From Paracoccus amoyensis (GTDB lineage Bacteria; Pseudomonadota; Alphaproteobacteria; Rhodobacterales; Rhodobacteraceae), in assembly GCF_014490725.1 (NCBI RefSeq), contig NZ_JACOQL010000008.1:1-63161 (forward strand): a stretch of 63,161 bases of DNA, read 5' to 3'. Below the pieces are notes generated by a model. The model was not told where the DNA came from. It searched no databases and saw only the letters and a program-made list of their open reading frames with translations. Positions 1 through 8,920 of this stretch are shown in pieces. Made by a program: the position numbers and the translations under genes. Position 1 is the first letter of the stretch. Every line of letters starts with the position of its first letter.

Positions 1-1139
1 CCGTCAAGGCAGCTCTTGGATTGGCGGTGATCCTGTCCGCAGCGGCGGGCGGGCTGTATCTGACGGATCGCATTCTGGCGCGACAGAACCCGGCGGCACA
101 GTTTTCACAACGGGATGACGGGCCACTGAAGGTTGAAACCATCCCGGTCGAAATGACGACATTTTCCGAAACGATCCGCGCCGTCGGCACAGCCCGCGCC
201 CGCCGCGCGGTCGAACTGATCCCGGAAGCCAGTGGGCGCATTTCCCGGATCGCCTTTGAATCCGGGGATGAGGTGCAGGCAGGTGATCTGCTGCTGGAAC
301 TGGACAGCCGCGCCGAACAGGCCGATCTGAACGCGGCCGAAGCCACCGTGACCGAGGCACAGGCCGCATTCGCCCGTCAGGAACGGCTGAACCAGTCGGG
401 CAGCGCATCGGATGCCACCTATCAGACCGCCCGCGCCGCCCTGCTGCGCGCCGAGGCCGAACGTGACCGGGCCCGTGTCGCGCTGGAAGATCGCAGCCTG
501 CGCGCGCCCTTTTCCGGCATCACCGGCCTGACCGATCTGGTTGAAGGGCAGATCGTCGACACCTCGACCGCGATCACCACGCTGGACGATCTGTCCGTGA
601 TCGAGGTCGATTTCAGCGTCCCGGAAACCATGCTGCCCCGGCTGAAGCACGGCCAGCGGATCGACCTGACTTCGGCGGCCTGGCCCGACCGGGTCTTTCA
701 GGGCAATATCACCCGCATTGACACCCGCGTGGACGCGGCCACCCGGTCCATCGCCCTGCGCGCCGATATTCCAAACGATGATCGCGCGCTTGCGGGGGGC
801 ATGTTTCTGCAAGTGGAACTGGTGCTGGACGAACATCGCCGGCCCGCCATCCCCGAACGCGCCCTGACGGTCGAAGGGGACCGCAATCTGGTCCTGGTCG
901 TGCAGGACGGCACGGCACGCCAGATCGAAGTGACCACCGGCCAGCAGCTTGGCGGTCTGGTCGAGGTCATTTCCGGCCTTGATCCCGATGCCCGCATCAT
1001 CGTCACCAACCTGCACCGCGTCATGCCCGGCATGAGCGTCGAAGAAGTGGTTCAGGAACAGATCAGCGGCGGCGCGTCGCCCGCGCCCTCTTCGCCGGCC
1101 AATGTCTCCGCAGTCGAAAAATCCGGAGGCAATGGATGA
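1..1139 (+). CDS. RND efflux periplasmic adaptor subunit (5' end lies at 63034-63040)
   Basis: Membrane-fusion protein that links an inner-membrane RND pump to an outer-membrane channel. Across the circular join the gene starts at ATG 63034, giving about 381 aa; read linearly it appears to lack its start. The N-terminus is a single hydrophobic anchor or signal (AALGLAVILSAAAGG). It is followed by a lipoyl-like half motif (ELIPEASGRISRIAFESGDEV), an Ala/Glu-rich alpha-hairpin at about residues 95-145, the second lipoyl half (RAPFSGITGLTDLVEGQ) and a beta-barrel. This is the HlyD/MdtA/MexE order. The stop overlaps the pump start (ATGA at 1136), so the two genes are translationally coupled. No TolC-like channel is encoded on the plasmid, so a chromosomal one would be needed. 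Substrate unknown. Confidence 0.93.
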   Translation, partial: VKAALGLAVILSAAAGGLYLTDRILARQNPAAQFSQRDDGPLKVETIPVEMTTFSETIRAVGTARARRAVELIPEASGRISRIAFESGDEVQAGDLLLELDSRAEQADLNAAEATVTEAQAAFARQERLNQSGSASDATYQTARAALLRAEAERDRARVALEDRSLRAPFSGITGLTDLVEGQIVDTSTAITTLDDLSVIEVDFSVPETMLPRLKHGQRIDLTSAAWPDRVFQGNITRIDTRVDAATRSIALRADIPNDDRALAGGMFLQVELVLDEHRRPAIPERALTVEGDRNLVLVVQDGTARQIEVTTGQQLGGLVEVISGLDPDARIIVTNLHRVMPGMSVEEVVQEQISGGASPAPSSPANVSAVEKSGGNG

Positions 1140-4100
1140 GCCTGCCCGACCTGTCATTGCGCCGTCCGGTTCTGGCCATCGTGATGAACCTGCTGATCGT
1201 GCTGATCGGCGCCGTCGCAATGACACGTCTGCCGGTGCGCGAATTGCCCCGGGTCGAGGCAGCCCAGGTCACGGTCCGCGTCACCTATACCGGTGCTGCC
1301 CCCGATGTGGTCGACAATCAGGTCGCCACCGTCATCGAAGGGGCGCTGGCCGGGATTGCCGGCATCATCTCGATGGCCACGGAATCCGAACGCGGGCGGA
1401 TGCGCACGGTTCTGACCTTTGACACAAACCGCGACATCGACAGCGCCGCCAATGATGTCCGCAACGCGGTCGACCGGGTCATCAACCAATTGCCCGAAGA
1501 GGCCGAGCGTCCGCGCGTCGACAAGAACGACAGCGAAGGCGACCCGGTCGTCCGGCTTGGCCTGTCCAGCCCGAACATGACGCCGCTGGAACTGTCGGAT
1601 TATGCCGACCGCTTTCTGGTCGACCGGCTGGCCCGCCTGCCCGGCGTGGCGAATACCGTGATTTATGGTGAACGCTCGCCCTCGATGCGGATCTGGCTGG
1701 ATCGCGCCCGGATGGCGGCCTACGGGATCACCACCAGCGACATCATTTCGACCTTGCAGGCCAATAATATCGAACTGCCCGCAGGCGAAATCGAAACCAG
1801 CGCCCGGCAATTGCAGGTACTGGCCCAGACCCGCTTCGCAACCGCCGACACCTTCCGGCAGGTGGTGATCCGGGATGCGGGCAACCGCCCCTTGCGTCTG
1901 GGCGATGTCGCCCGGATCGAAGAAGGGCCGGAACAGCGCGAGTCGATCTTCCGGTCAAACGGGGTGATTGCCTTGGGACTGGGCGTGCAGCCACAGGCGC
2001 AGGCCAATACCGTCGCCATTTCCGAAGCCGTCCGGGCCGAACTGGACCGTATCCGCCCGACCCTGCCTGCGGGTATGCAGATCACCGTCACCTCGGACGA
2101 GGCGGTGTTCATCGAAAGCTCGATCCATCAGGTGATGAAGGTCTTTGCCGAAGCCGTGGCACTGGTCACGGCGGTGATCTTTCTGTTCCTTGGGTCGCTG
2201 CGGCTGTCGCTGGTGCCGGTGGTCACGATCCCGATTTCAGCCTTTGGCGCAGGCCTTGCGATGATGGCGCTTGGCTTTTCCATCAATATCCTGACGCTTT
2301 TTGCCCTGATCCTGGCCATCGGCCTTGTCGTGGATGATGCCATCGTGGTGCTGGAAAACATCCAGCGTCACCGCGCCATGGGAAAAACCCGGGCCGAGGC
2401 CGCCCGCGCCGGCGCGTCACAGGTCAGCTTTGCCGTCATCGCCACCACCGCCGTGCTGATCGCCGTTTTCGTGCCGGTCAGCTTCATGGAGGGTGAGATC
2501 GGCAAGCTGTTCGCGGAATTTGGCATCACGCTGGCCGTGGCTGTCGCCGTATCGGGTTTTGTTGCGCTGACCCTGTCGCCGGTTCTGGCCGCCCGCGTCA
2601 TGCCGCGCGAGGACAGACCCAACCTGCTGACCCGCAGCGTCGACCGGGTGATCCGCGCCCTGGAACATGGCTATGACGCGATCCTTGGCAGGATGATCGC
2701 CCGGCCCGTGCCAATTCTTGCCATCACCGCCTTCGCCATGGCGGCGTCCTTTGCCGTCTATCAGCACCTGCCCCGGCAATTGACCCCCGACGAGGATCGC
2801 GGCCAGATCCGCATCACCATCACCGCCCCGCAGGGATCGAACCTTGCCTATACCGATGCCGTTACCCGTAAGGTCGAGGATCTGCTGATCCCCCTGCGTG
2901 ACGCGGGCGTGGTCCAGAATGTCACCGCCATTGTCGGCACCTGGGGTGAATTGCGCCGGTCGCTGCTGCTGATCAACCTGTCCCCCTGGGAGGAACGCGA
3001 TATCAGCGTGGAACAGGTCATCGCCGATCTGCGCCCGCAACTGGCCGGCATCACCGAGGCCGCGACCTTCATCCGCCCCGCAGGCGGGCTTGGCATTGGC
3101 GGTGCTGCGGGCAGTGTGCGCTGGATGCTGGGTGGTCCTGATATCACCCGCACCGCCGCATGGGCCGAGGATCTGACCACGCTGCTGGAAACCGATCCGC
3201 GCCTTGCCTCGGTCGAAATCAGCTATGCCGCGAACCAGCCCGGTGCCAATCTGGAAATTGACCGCGCCCGCGCGCAGGATCTGGGGCTGGATGCCGAAAC
3301 CATCGCCCAGACGCTTCAGGTGTTGTTCGCATCGCGCACGGTCGGCGAATATACCAATGACGGGCGGCAATATCCGGTGATCCTGCAAGCCACGCCCGAG
3401 GATCGCGATTCCGTGCAGGACATGTTGTCGGTGCTGCTGCGCAACAGCCGGGGCGATCTGATCCCGCTATCGGCCTTTGCAGATGTGCAGACAGGCGCCA
3501 CCACCCCCGAAATCAACCGCTACGACCGGCTGATTTCGGTCGAAATGGAGGCCGATCTGGCCCCTGGCACCGATCTGGCCCGCGGGATGGAGGCAGTCGA
3601 AGCCGCCACCGCAGAGTTGCCCGCAGGCGCGGTTCTGGCATGGGAAGGACAGGCCGCCGATTATCTGGAAAGCTCTGGCGGGATCGCGACGGTCTTTGTC
3701 ATGGCGCTGAGCATCGTGTTTCTGGTCCTTGCCGCGCAATTCGAAAGCTTCCGCACGCCGCTGACGATCATGCTGACAGTGCCGCTGGGCCTGGCCGGGG
3801 CGGTGATCACGCTGCTGATGACCGGGGCGACGGTGAATATCTTTTCGCAGGTGGGGATGATCCTGTTGATCGGGATCATGGCCAAGAACGGCATCCTGAT
3901 CGTCGAATTCGCCAATCAGCTGCGCGAAGCGGGCAAGCCCTTGGTGGATGCCGCCCGCGAAGGTGCCGTCACCCGCCTGCGCCCGGTTCTGATGACCACC
4001 ATCGCCACGGTTCTGGGCGCAGTGCCGCTGGCCCTTGCCTCGGGTGCGGGCGCGGAAAGCCGTCAGGCCATCGGCGCGGTGATCGTGGGCGGGCTAAGCC

Positions 4101-4207
4101 TTGCCTTCCTGCTGACGCTGTTCCTGACCCCGGTGATCTATGTGCTGATCGAAAGCATCCGCATGGGACACCCGAAGGAGGAAACCGGAAAGGTTCCGGC
4201 AGAATAA
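1136..4207 (+). CDS. RND efflux pump permease (AcrB/MexF-like)
   Basis: A 1023-aa inner-membrane proton-driven exporter of the HAE1 type, the usual length for the family. A first membrane helix near residues 12-30 and a large periplasmic loop are followed by a helix bundle. That bundle carries the paired aspartates of the proton relay (LVVDDAIVVLEN, near residue 400). The second half repeats the pattern and has the conserved lysine in IMAKNGILIVEFANQ (near residue 916). The start overlaps the adaptor stop by 4 bp, so the two form an operon. The pair lies next to the CcdAB module across the circular join and has no obvious link to EPS export. Drugs, dyes or solvents are typical substrates of the family, but nothing here identifies the substrate. 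Confidence 0.95.
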   Translation: MSLPDLSLRRPVLAIVMNLLIVLIGAVAMTRLPVRELPRVEAAQVTVRVTYTGAAPDVVDNQVATVIEGALAGIAGIISMATESERGRMRTVLTFDTNRDIDSAANDVRNAVDRVINQLPEEAERPRVDKNDSEGDPVVRLGLSSPNMTPLELSDYADRFLVDRLARLPGVANTVIYGERSPSMRIWLDRARMAAYGITTSDIISTLQANNIELPAGEIETSARQLQVLAQTRFATADTFRQVVIRDAGNRPLRLGDVARIEEGPEQRESIFRSNGVIALGLGVQPQAQANTVAISEAVRAELDRIRPTLPAGMQITVTSDEAVFIESSIHQVMKVFAEAVALVTAVIFLFLGSLRLSLVPVVTIPISAFGAGLAMMALGFSINILTLFALILAIGLVVDDAIVVLENIQRHRAMGKTRAEAARAGASQVSFAVIATTAVLIAVFVPVSFMEGEIGKLFAEFGITLAVAVAVSGFVALTLSPVLAARVMPREDRPNLLTRSVDRVIRALEHGYDAILGRMIARPVPILAITAFAMAASFAVYQHLPRQLTPDEDRGQIRITITAPQGSNLAYTDAVTRKVEDLLIPLRDAGVVQNVTAIVGTWGELRRSLLLINLSPWEERDISVEQVIADLRPQLAGITEAATFIRPAGGLGIGGAAGSVRWMLGGPDITRTAAWAEDLTTLLETDPRLASVEISYAANQPGANLEIDRARAQDLGLDAETIAQTLQVLFASRTVGEYTNDGRQYPVILQATPEDRDSVQDMLSVLLRNSRGDLIPLSAFADVQTGATTPEINRYDRLISVEMEADLAPGTDLARGMEAVEAATAELPAGAVLAWEGQAADYLESSGGIATVFVMALSIVFLVLAAQFESFRTPLTIMLTVPLGLAGAVITLLMTGATVNIFSQVGMILLIGIMAKNGILIVEFANQLREAGKPLVDAAREGAVTRLRPVLMTTIATVLGAVPLALASGAGAESRQAIGAVIVGGLSLAFLLTLFLTPVIYVLIESIRMGHPKEETGKVPAE

Positions 4208-4282
4208 GGGAAAGCCAGAGGCCAGCACCCAAGGCGGCCGTGGATTGCCATGACGGCGCCGTCCGCGCGCCCTCTGCCCGGC

Positions 4283-4522
4283 TCAAAGCAAGGTTACTGG
4301 CCCGGAAACACAGTATCCCCGCCTTTGTTTCCGGCGAGCCCATAGCTGCAATTCCTGCCGCGCATCGTCAGGACCGTCGAACCATTGACGACATTCCTGC
4401 CCCGCTGCGCCAATACGCCCCCAGTTGCGGATCAGAACGACCCCGCCCAGCAGATCCGGGCTGATCTCCAACCGATAGAACCGGGCCATATTGCTGTCTG
4501 GGTCAATGCGGGTCAGCAGCAT
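4283..4522 (-). CDS. WGR-domain small protein
   Basis: A 79-aa protein consisting almost entirely of a WGR domain. It opens MLLTRID, has an MARFYRLE strand and the signature NWGRIGAAGQ, and ends in a basic helix (RRKQRRGY). WGR domains bind nucleic acid in PARP-type and other proteins. Stand-alone versions of about 80 aa are common on alphaproteobacterial plasmids, and their role is not established. The frame stays open upstream to 4654, but the family normally begins at this MLLTRID-type start, and an AAGG lies upstream of it. It is convergent with the RND operon. A long imperfect palindrome lies about 210 bp upstream. Confidence 0.8.
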   Translation of the reverse strand: MLLTRIDPDSNMARFYRLEISPDLLGGVVLIRNWGRIGAAGQECRQWFDGPDDARQELQLWARRKQRRGYCVSGPVTLL

Positions 4523-4731
4523 GGGCGCCCTTGATGCAAGATGCCGGATGGCATGTTCACAGCCCTTTGGGCCACAGATTGGGCCACAGAAGATCAGGAA
4601 CATGCTGGCCGTGATCGGTCTTTGTTCCATTGCAAGCCAAACTACCAGACACACATAAACAATGCAATTTATTCCTCATAGCCGCACCATATCCACCATC
4701 TGCGGATCACTTGCACCTTTCCTTTTCGCGC

Positions 4732-4770
4732 CACTCATCCCCGATAATGTTCCCTTATCGGGGGTGAGTG
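4732..4770. repeat. Long imperfect palindrome, 16-bp arms
   Basis: The left arm CACTCATCCCCGATAA (4732-4747) pairs with TTATCGGGGGTGAGTG (4755-4770) with one mismatch, around a 7-base centre (TGTTCCC). No T-run follows on either side, so a simple terminator is unlikely. An operator for a dimeric regulator, or a cruciform element, fits better. The sub-sequence TTCCCTTATCGGG (4750-4762) recurs exactly at 58697-58709, just upstream of the 829-aa surface protein. Confidence 0.6.
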
Positions 4771-4962
4771 TTTAACCCCTCAAACCGGCTCTGTCGGCCC
4801 AGGACAGACACTCGAACGCGGCGTGGCAACCCGTGCCTCCTCTTTGGTCACGACCTGCGCATCAGGATCGGGGTCAAGAGGCTGGCGGGCAAAAGCCAGA
4901 CAGCGTGCCAAAATCCGCCAAATTCCATAAAAACAGCTACAAAATCACGCCGGTGACGCAAC

Positions 4963-4984
4963 ATAACTTAAGGATAACTTAAGG
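4963..4984. repeat. Perfect 11-bp tandem direct repeat
   Basis: ATAACTTAAGG occurs twice head to tail (4963-4973 and 4974-4984). Each copy contains the palindrome CTTAAG, and the spacing is about one helical turn, which suits side-by-side protein binding on one DNA face. It lies about 300 bp upstream of the large gene at 5287. Function unknown. Confidence 0.6.
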
Positions 4985-5110
4985 AATCGTCTGTTAAATC
5001 AGCTAACAGCGGAATAACAAACAGGCACAGGGTCATGATGCGAACCGAACATCATATCGACGCCAGAGGCTCTGAACTAAACGCGCGGGAAACCGCCAGC
5101 GGGTCGCAAT

Positions 5111-5124
5111 TTTTGCATGCGAAA
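5111..5124. promoter_or_regulatory. parS-like palindrome, site 1
   Basis: TTTTGCATGCGAAA is one base away from the perfect palindrome TTTCGCATGCGAAA found at 8888 and 12433. Of the four copies it is the farthest from the par operon, and it lies in the probable promoter region of the 5287 gene. Assignment as a ParB-binding centromere site is inferred from the clustering around parAB. Confidence 0.5.
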
Positions 5125-5286
5125 CACTCGCGAAATATCAAGGCGTCAATCCGCCGACGTATTGTAGATGTCGAAGTAAACGCTATCGCGTGCTGTAATC
5201 TCTGTTAATTCACCATCAAAAGTTAATGCGCTGTGAAATTTACTCGGGCGCATCTCGTGAAAACTTGCTGGACAAAAGGAAACGGC

Positions 5287-8200
5287 ATGCAGTTTCGGGA
5301 TCTCTTACTTGCTATCCCCGGCCTGATCAGCCCGATTGCATCGCAGGCGCGGCCCGAAGAAGAGGTCAAGCTGTCGCGATTGACGCAAACCGCGATTGCT
5401 GCGGCCAGTCCAGCGGCACTGGCTGCTGCCGATCAGATACAGCCCCTGGAAGCGTCCCTGGCACAACGGGTTCATTCACCGCAGGCATTCTGGTCTGACG
5501 TGCCCCCTGCCCCCACCGAAGCCAAAGAAACGGCACGCGCAGCCAGCGATGAGCAGATGTTACTGCGTACGGCGGCCCTACAGCTGTCTCAAGATATCCC
5601 CGGCCTGATGTCGAACCCAATGTCGGCTCCGCCCTCCATCAAGCAGGCACGGATGGAATTGGCAGAAAGTGCCAGCGCCGCATCTGCAGATATCGATGAT
5701 GCTTCGGACCTGCTTGCGGCATGGGCCAGTGGCAAGGGCTCTGGGCTGTCTTTCGCCAGCGAAACCATTACCACCCCCAGTGCACCCGCATCTGTCGGCA
5801 TCACAGGTCAGTCAGAGGCGCTGACCGGGCGCGACCTGCAAGACAGTGTCAGTCAAGCGCTTGAACACCTGCCTGATGACTTCAAGCTTGCTGCCGTCAC
5901 AGAACCCAAACCAGAGCCAGAGACCCTGACGCCCGTTGAACCGGGTGGCGACACATCGACAGATCCGGATAATGGCGGGGAAACCCCTGTCGTTACCCCG
6001 CCGACCGATAACGAAACAGAAACGGGATCAGGGAATGGCGATATTGATCCGCCTGTGACCACGCCTGAAACCCCTGTCCCGACAGACCCGGAAACAGGAG
6101 AACAGGGCGGCGGCACCGATCCGGGTGGCGATGGCACAGCTGAAACTGCAACCGAACTGCCCGCCCGGGACGAAGCCCTGACCGCCGAAGCCGGGCGTGT
6201 CGCAATCATCACGCCAGAGGATGCAGGCGACATCGCCAGCATCCGTATCCTGACCCAAGGCGAACACGGCCATGTCAGCGTCAACCCTGACAACAGCCTT
6301 GCGCTTGTCTTTTCGGAAGATCCCGGCGATGCGGATGCCGTAAGCTTCAGCTACGAAATCACCTATGCCGACGGCAGCACCCGCGCAGTCAATACCGAAG
6401 TTGCCTTGACCGCCAGCCAGCAAAAAGCGGGCTGGTCTCTGGGCGATACCTATATGCTGGAAACCGATGCCGACGACCGGTTGGTGATCGAACATGGCGA
6501 CAACCATCGCAAGGTCTATATTACCGGATCCGAAAGCGGGCTGACCGCCGCCGACATCGCCAAGGCCGAAGGGATCGGCGCCGACAAGATCACAGCCGCA
6601 TGGCTGGAAGCCCATCCCGAATATGGCGGCAGTGAGGATATGGCCCTGGCCCCGGACCTTGGGGTGAAATTGTGGTACGGCCTGACACATATGAGCAAAG
6701 GTCCGACCTCGAATTGGCTGTTGCTGGAACGTGGCTATCAATATGACGATCTGGGTCGGCTGGTTCATCGGGGCAGCGAAGGCGAAAGTGCGCTGCATCC
6801 TGTTGTGATCGAAGCTTATGGCACAGGCGCCGCACCGATCGTGACGGACACCCTGAAAGTCTATCAATACGACAGCAAGCATGTGGTCATTCGCGACCTG
6901 AACATCGATGGCGGGTTCATGGCGCTGCAAGGTGCAAACCTGCTGCTGGACAACCTGCGCGCGACCGGCAAAGAGTTCAATATCCAGAATGTGGATCGTA
7001 TCACTGTCCGCAACAGTGAAGTCATGGATATTTCCCACGACGCACCGGTCAATGGGTCAGACTATTGGTCGCCCCATCTTAACCGGACGGGCGGGCTTTA
7101 CATGGCCAAATCGGGCGGTGTGTTGATGGAAGGCAATTTCTTCGACAAAAATGGCTGGCGCGAGGGTTACGATTACAACCTTGCGGGCGACAAGCCGATG
7201 CCGCCCAGCATGTACAGCCATAACATTTACATGGATTACAACAATCTCGACGTCACATTCCGAGACAATATCACCATGCGCGGGGCATCATTCGGGGCTC
7301 AGATCCGGTCGGGCGGTTTCATCGAAGACAATGCCTTCATTGACAATAATGCCGCTGTAAACTTCCTGGGCGGAAACTATCGCGATGCAGGTCCGATTGG
7401 CCATTTCACGCTGTTCATGGACAACCTCATTACCTCTGCCGGTCATAAGCGAGTGGCGGCGCATCAGGGCGCATTGTCGATGGGAATCGAGGATAGGGCC
7501 CGGCAGTCATCGCTGATCGGAAACATTATTGCCCATCTGGCCGACCCGAACAACGCGACGGAACAGGCGGAAAAACACGTCACCCACAATCCCTATCTGC
7601 GCGGGACCGATACCTATTACGACGACACCATCATTTACAACTGGATGTCTCGGGAGGCTGCTTCAAAGTCTCCAACTACGAATACCGGTATTCAGGGGTT
7701 GGATGGCGCGGCCCTGAATCAAGCGACGATCCAGAAATTCGCAGCCCAGTTGTTGGGGAAGGACACGGCCACGATTGGGGATCTGGCCGACTATCTACGC
7801 GATCAGGCTGATGGCAAACTGGATAGCGTGGTGGATGCCGATGTCATCAACCAGTTTTTCCAGACGGCGTTTCTGCTGATCGGTGCAGAACAGGTGGCGG
7901 CGGCGCAGGAAACCACTGCACGCTTCATCCCTGACGATCGTGGCGAAGGGATGAGATGGGACAACAAGCTGAACTGGTCCACCGGTGAGGTTCCGGATGC
8001 CGGGACGATCGACCTTGGTGGAAACCGCGTGCTTTATTCCGCCAAGACCACTGATGTGGATGATTTTGTCTTTGGCAATTTCGGACAGTTCAAGGTCAGT
8101 TCTGGCCGGATCAATATCGACGGGGATATTTCGGTTGGCGACAAGGGTGGTCTGTTGCAGATCACCAATGCCGGCCAGGTCTGGATCGCGGGCTATCGTG

Positions 8201-8886
8201 ATGCCGACCTGCTGAAAATCCATGCTGATGGCGGGCGTTTTGCCAATACCGGCGCCTTTGTCGGTAAGACCGAGCTGAAAATCGGCGGCGACGCACAGGC
8301 ACTTCTGGCAACTGCTGGAAACAGTTTCGATCTGAAGCGCAACAGCATGCTGACGGTCGAAAGCAGCAAGGCAAAAGTCGGCTTTGATGGCGACGATGGC
8401 GCTGTCGCCGTGCTGCGCATGCATGATGGGTCGACGACCCAATTTGTTGCAGAGGCAGACGGGCTTGGGCAGATCCGGGAATTCCGGTCTGGCGCGTTCG
8501 GCGAAAGCACGGACGTGACTTCCGGCGTCGTTCTGAATGGCACCTTGCGCATCAACCTGACCGCATGGACCGAAAGCAAGGCCGCGGCCAATGTCGTTCT
8601 GATTGATGCCGATCAGTTGCTGGGCAATTTCGACGACATCAAGATCGCAGGTCTTGGCCAGAACCGCGATGCCCTGCTTCGGATCAATTACACCAATGAC
8701 AGTGTCATTCTGGTTCTGGGCGAGGCTGGCAAAGGAAGCGGCAACATCCGGACATCCACCACAGGCGATGCAGATTTCATCGACTATTCAAATGATGGAG
8801 CCTTGCAGGATCTGTGGGATGCGCTGCACAGCGACAGTGCGCCCGTCATCAACAACCCATCACAGGATCTGGGCCTGACCGAATAA
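5287..8886 (+). CDS. Large beta-helix protein, possibly polysaccharide-active
   Basis: About 1199 aa from the ATG at 5287, which has AAGGAAA just upstream. A GTG at 5233 would add 18 residues but has a poorer site. The first 200 residues are Ala/Ser-rich. Next comes a long Pro/Thr/Asp/Glu/Gly linker (about residues 210-310; PVTTPETPVPTDPETGEQGG) and a beta-rich domain. A right-handed parallel beta-helix follows at about residues 500-720, with repeats such as NVDRITVRNSEVMDI and NLDVTFRDNITMRGA. This fold is common in pectate or alginate lyases, epimerases and phage depolymerases. The C-terminal half holds further beta-strand repeats. There is a weak hydrophobic N-terminus and no clear cleavage site. 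A role in trimming or binding the plasmid-encoded EPS is a guess; no catalytic residues can be named. Confidence 0.6.
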   Translation: MQFRDLLLAIPGLISPIASQARPEEEVKLSRLTQTAIAAASPAALAAADQIQPLEASLAQRVHSPQAFWSDVPPAPTEAKETARAASDEQMLLRTAALQLSQDIPGLMSNPMSAPPSIKQARMELAESASAASADIDDASDLLAAWASGKGSGLSFASETITTPSAPASVGITGQSEALTGRDLQDSVSQALEHLPDDFKLAAVTEPKPEPETLTPVEPGGDTSTDPDNGGETPVVTPPTDNETETGSGNGDIDPPVTTPETPVPTDPETGEQGGGTDPGGDGTAETATELPARDEALTAEAGRVAIITPEDAGDIASIRILTQGEHGHVSVNPDNSLALVFSEDPGDADAVSFSYEITYADGSTRAVNTEVALTASQQKAGWSLGDTYMLETDADDRLVIEHGDNHRKVYITGSESGLTAADIAKAEGIGADKITAAWLEAHPEYGGSEDMALAPDLGVKLWYGLTHMSKGPTSNWLLLERGYQYDDLGRLVHRGSEGESALHPVVIEAYGTGAAPIVTDTLKVYQYDSKHVVIRDLNIDGGFMALQGANLLLDNLRATGKEFNIQNVDRITVRNSEVMDISHDAPVNGSDYWSPHLNRTGGLYMAKSGGVLMEGNFFDKNGWREGYDYNLAGDKPMPPSMYSHNIYMDYNNLDVTFRDNITMRGASFGAQIRSGGFIEDNAFIDNNAAVNFLGGNYRDAGPIGHFTLFMDNLITSAGHKRVAAHQGALSMGIEDRARQSSLIGNIIAHLADPNNATEQAEKHVTHNPYLRGTDTYYDDTIIYNWMSREAASKSPTTNTGIQGLDGAALNQATIQKFAAQLLGKDTATIGDLADYLRDQADGKLDSVVDADVINQFFQTAFLLIGAEQVAAAQETTARFIPDDRGEGMRWDNKLNWSTGEVPDAGTIDLGGNRVLYSAKTTDVDDFVFGNFGQFKVSSGRINIDGDISVGDKGGLLQITNAGQVWIAGYRDADLLKIHADGGRFANTGAFVGKTELKIGGDAQALLATAGNSFDLKRNSMLTVESSKAKVGFDGDDGAVAVLRMHDGSTTQFVAEADGLGQIREFRSGAFGESTDVTSGVVLNGTLRINLTAWTESKAAANVVLIDADQLLGNFDDIKIAGLGQNRDALLRINYTNDSVILVLGEAGKGSGNIRTSTTGDADFIDYSNDGALQDLWDALHSDSAPVINNPSQDLGLTE

Positions 8887-8887
8887 G

Positions 8888-8901
8888 TTTCGCATGCGAA
8901 A
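8888..8901. promoter_or_regulatory. parS-like palindrome, site 2
   Basis: TTTCGCATGCGAAA is a perfect 14-bp palindrome in the 34-bp gap between the stop of the beta-helix gene and the end of parB. Together with sites at 5111, 9933 and 12433 it forms a family centred on the par operon, as expected for ParB-binding sites. Confidence 0.65.
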
Positions 8902-8920
8902 ATCGGTCAGGGCGCATCGT

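Larger units (their letters stand above)
4523..5286. other. 764-bp non-coding stretch with several repeats
   Basis: No convincing gene is seen between the WGR start and the large plus-strand gene. The stretch holds a 39-bp imperfect palindrome (4732-4770), a perfect 11-bp tandem duplication (4963-4984) and one parS-like palindrome (5111-5124). From about 4960 it is AT-richer than the coding DNA around it. It probably carries promoters for the WGR gene and for the 5287 gene. Short open frames such as 4768-4956 have no recognisable product. Confidence 0.6.

Noticed and set aside
2417..3388. 323-codon minus-strand frame inside the RND pump gene
   Set aside because: A long antisense frame is expected in GC-rich coding DNA; no domain, and the pump on the other strand is unmistakable.
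4768..4956. 62-codon open frame in the non-coding region before the beta-helix gene
   Set aside because: No ribosome site, no recognisable domain, and it overlaps the palindrome edge; treated as chance.
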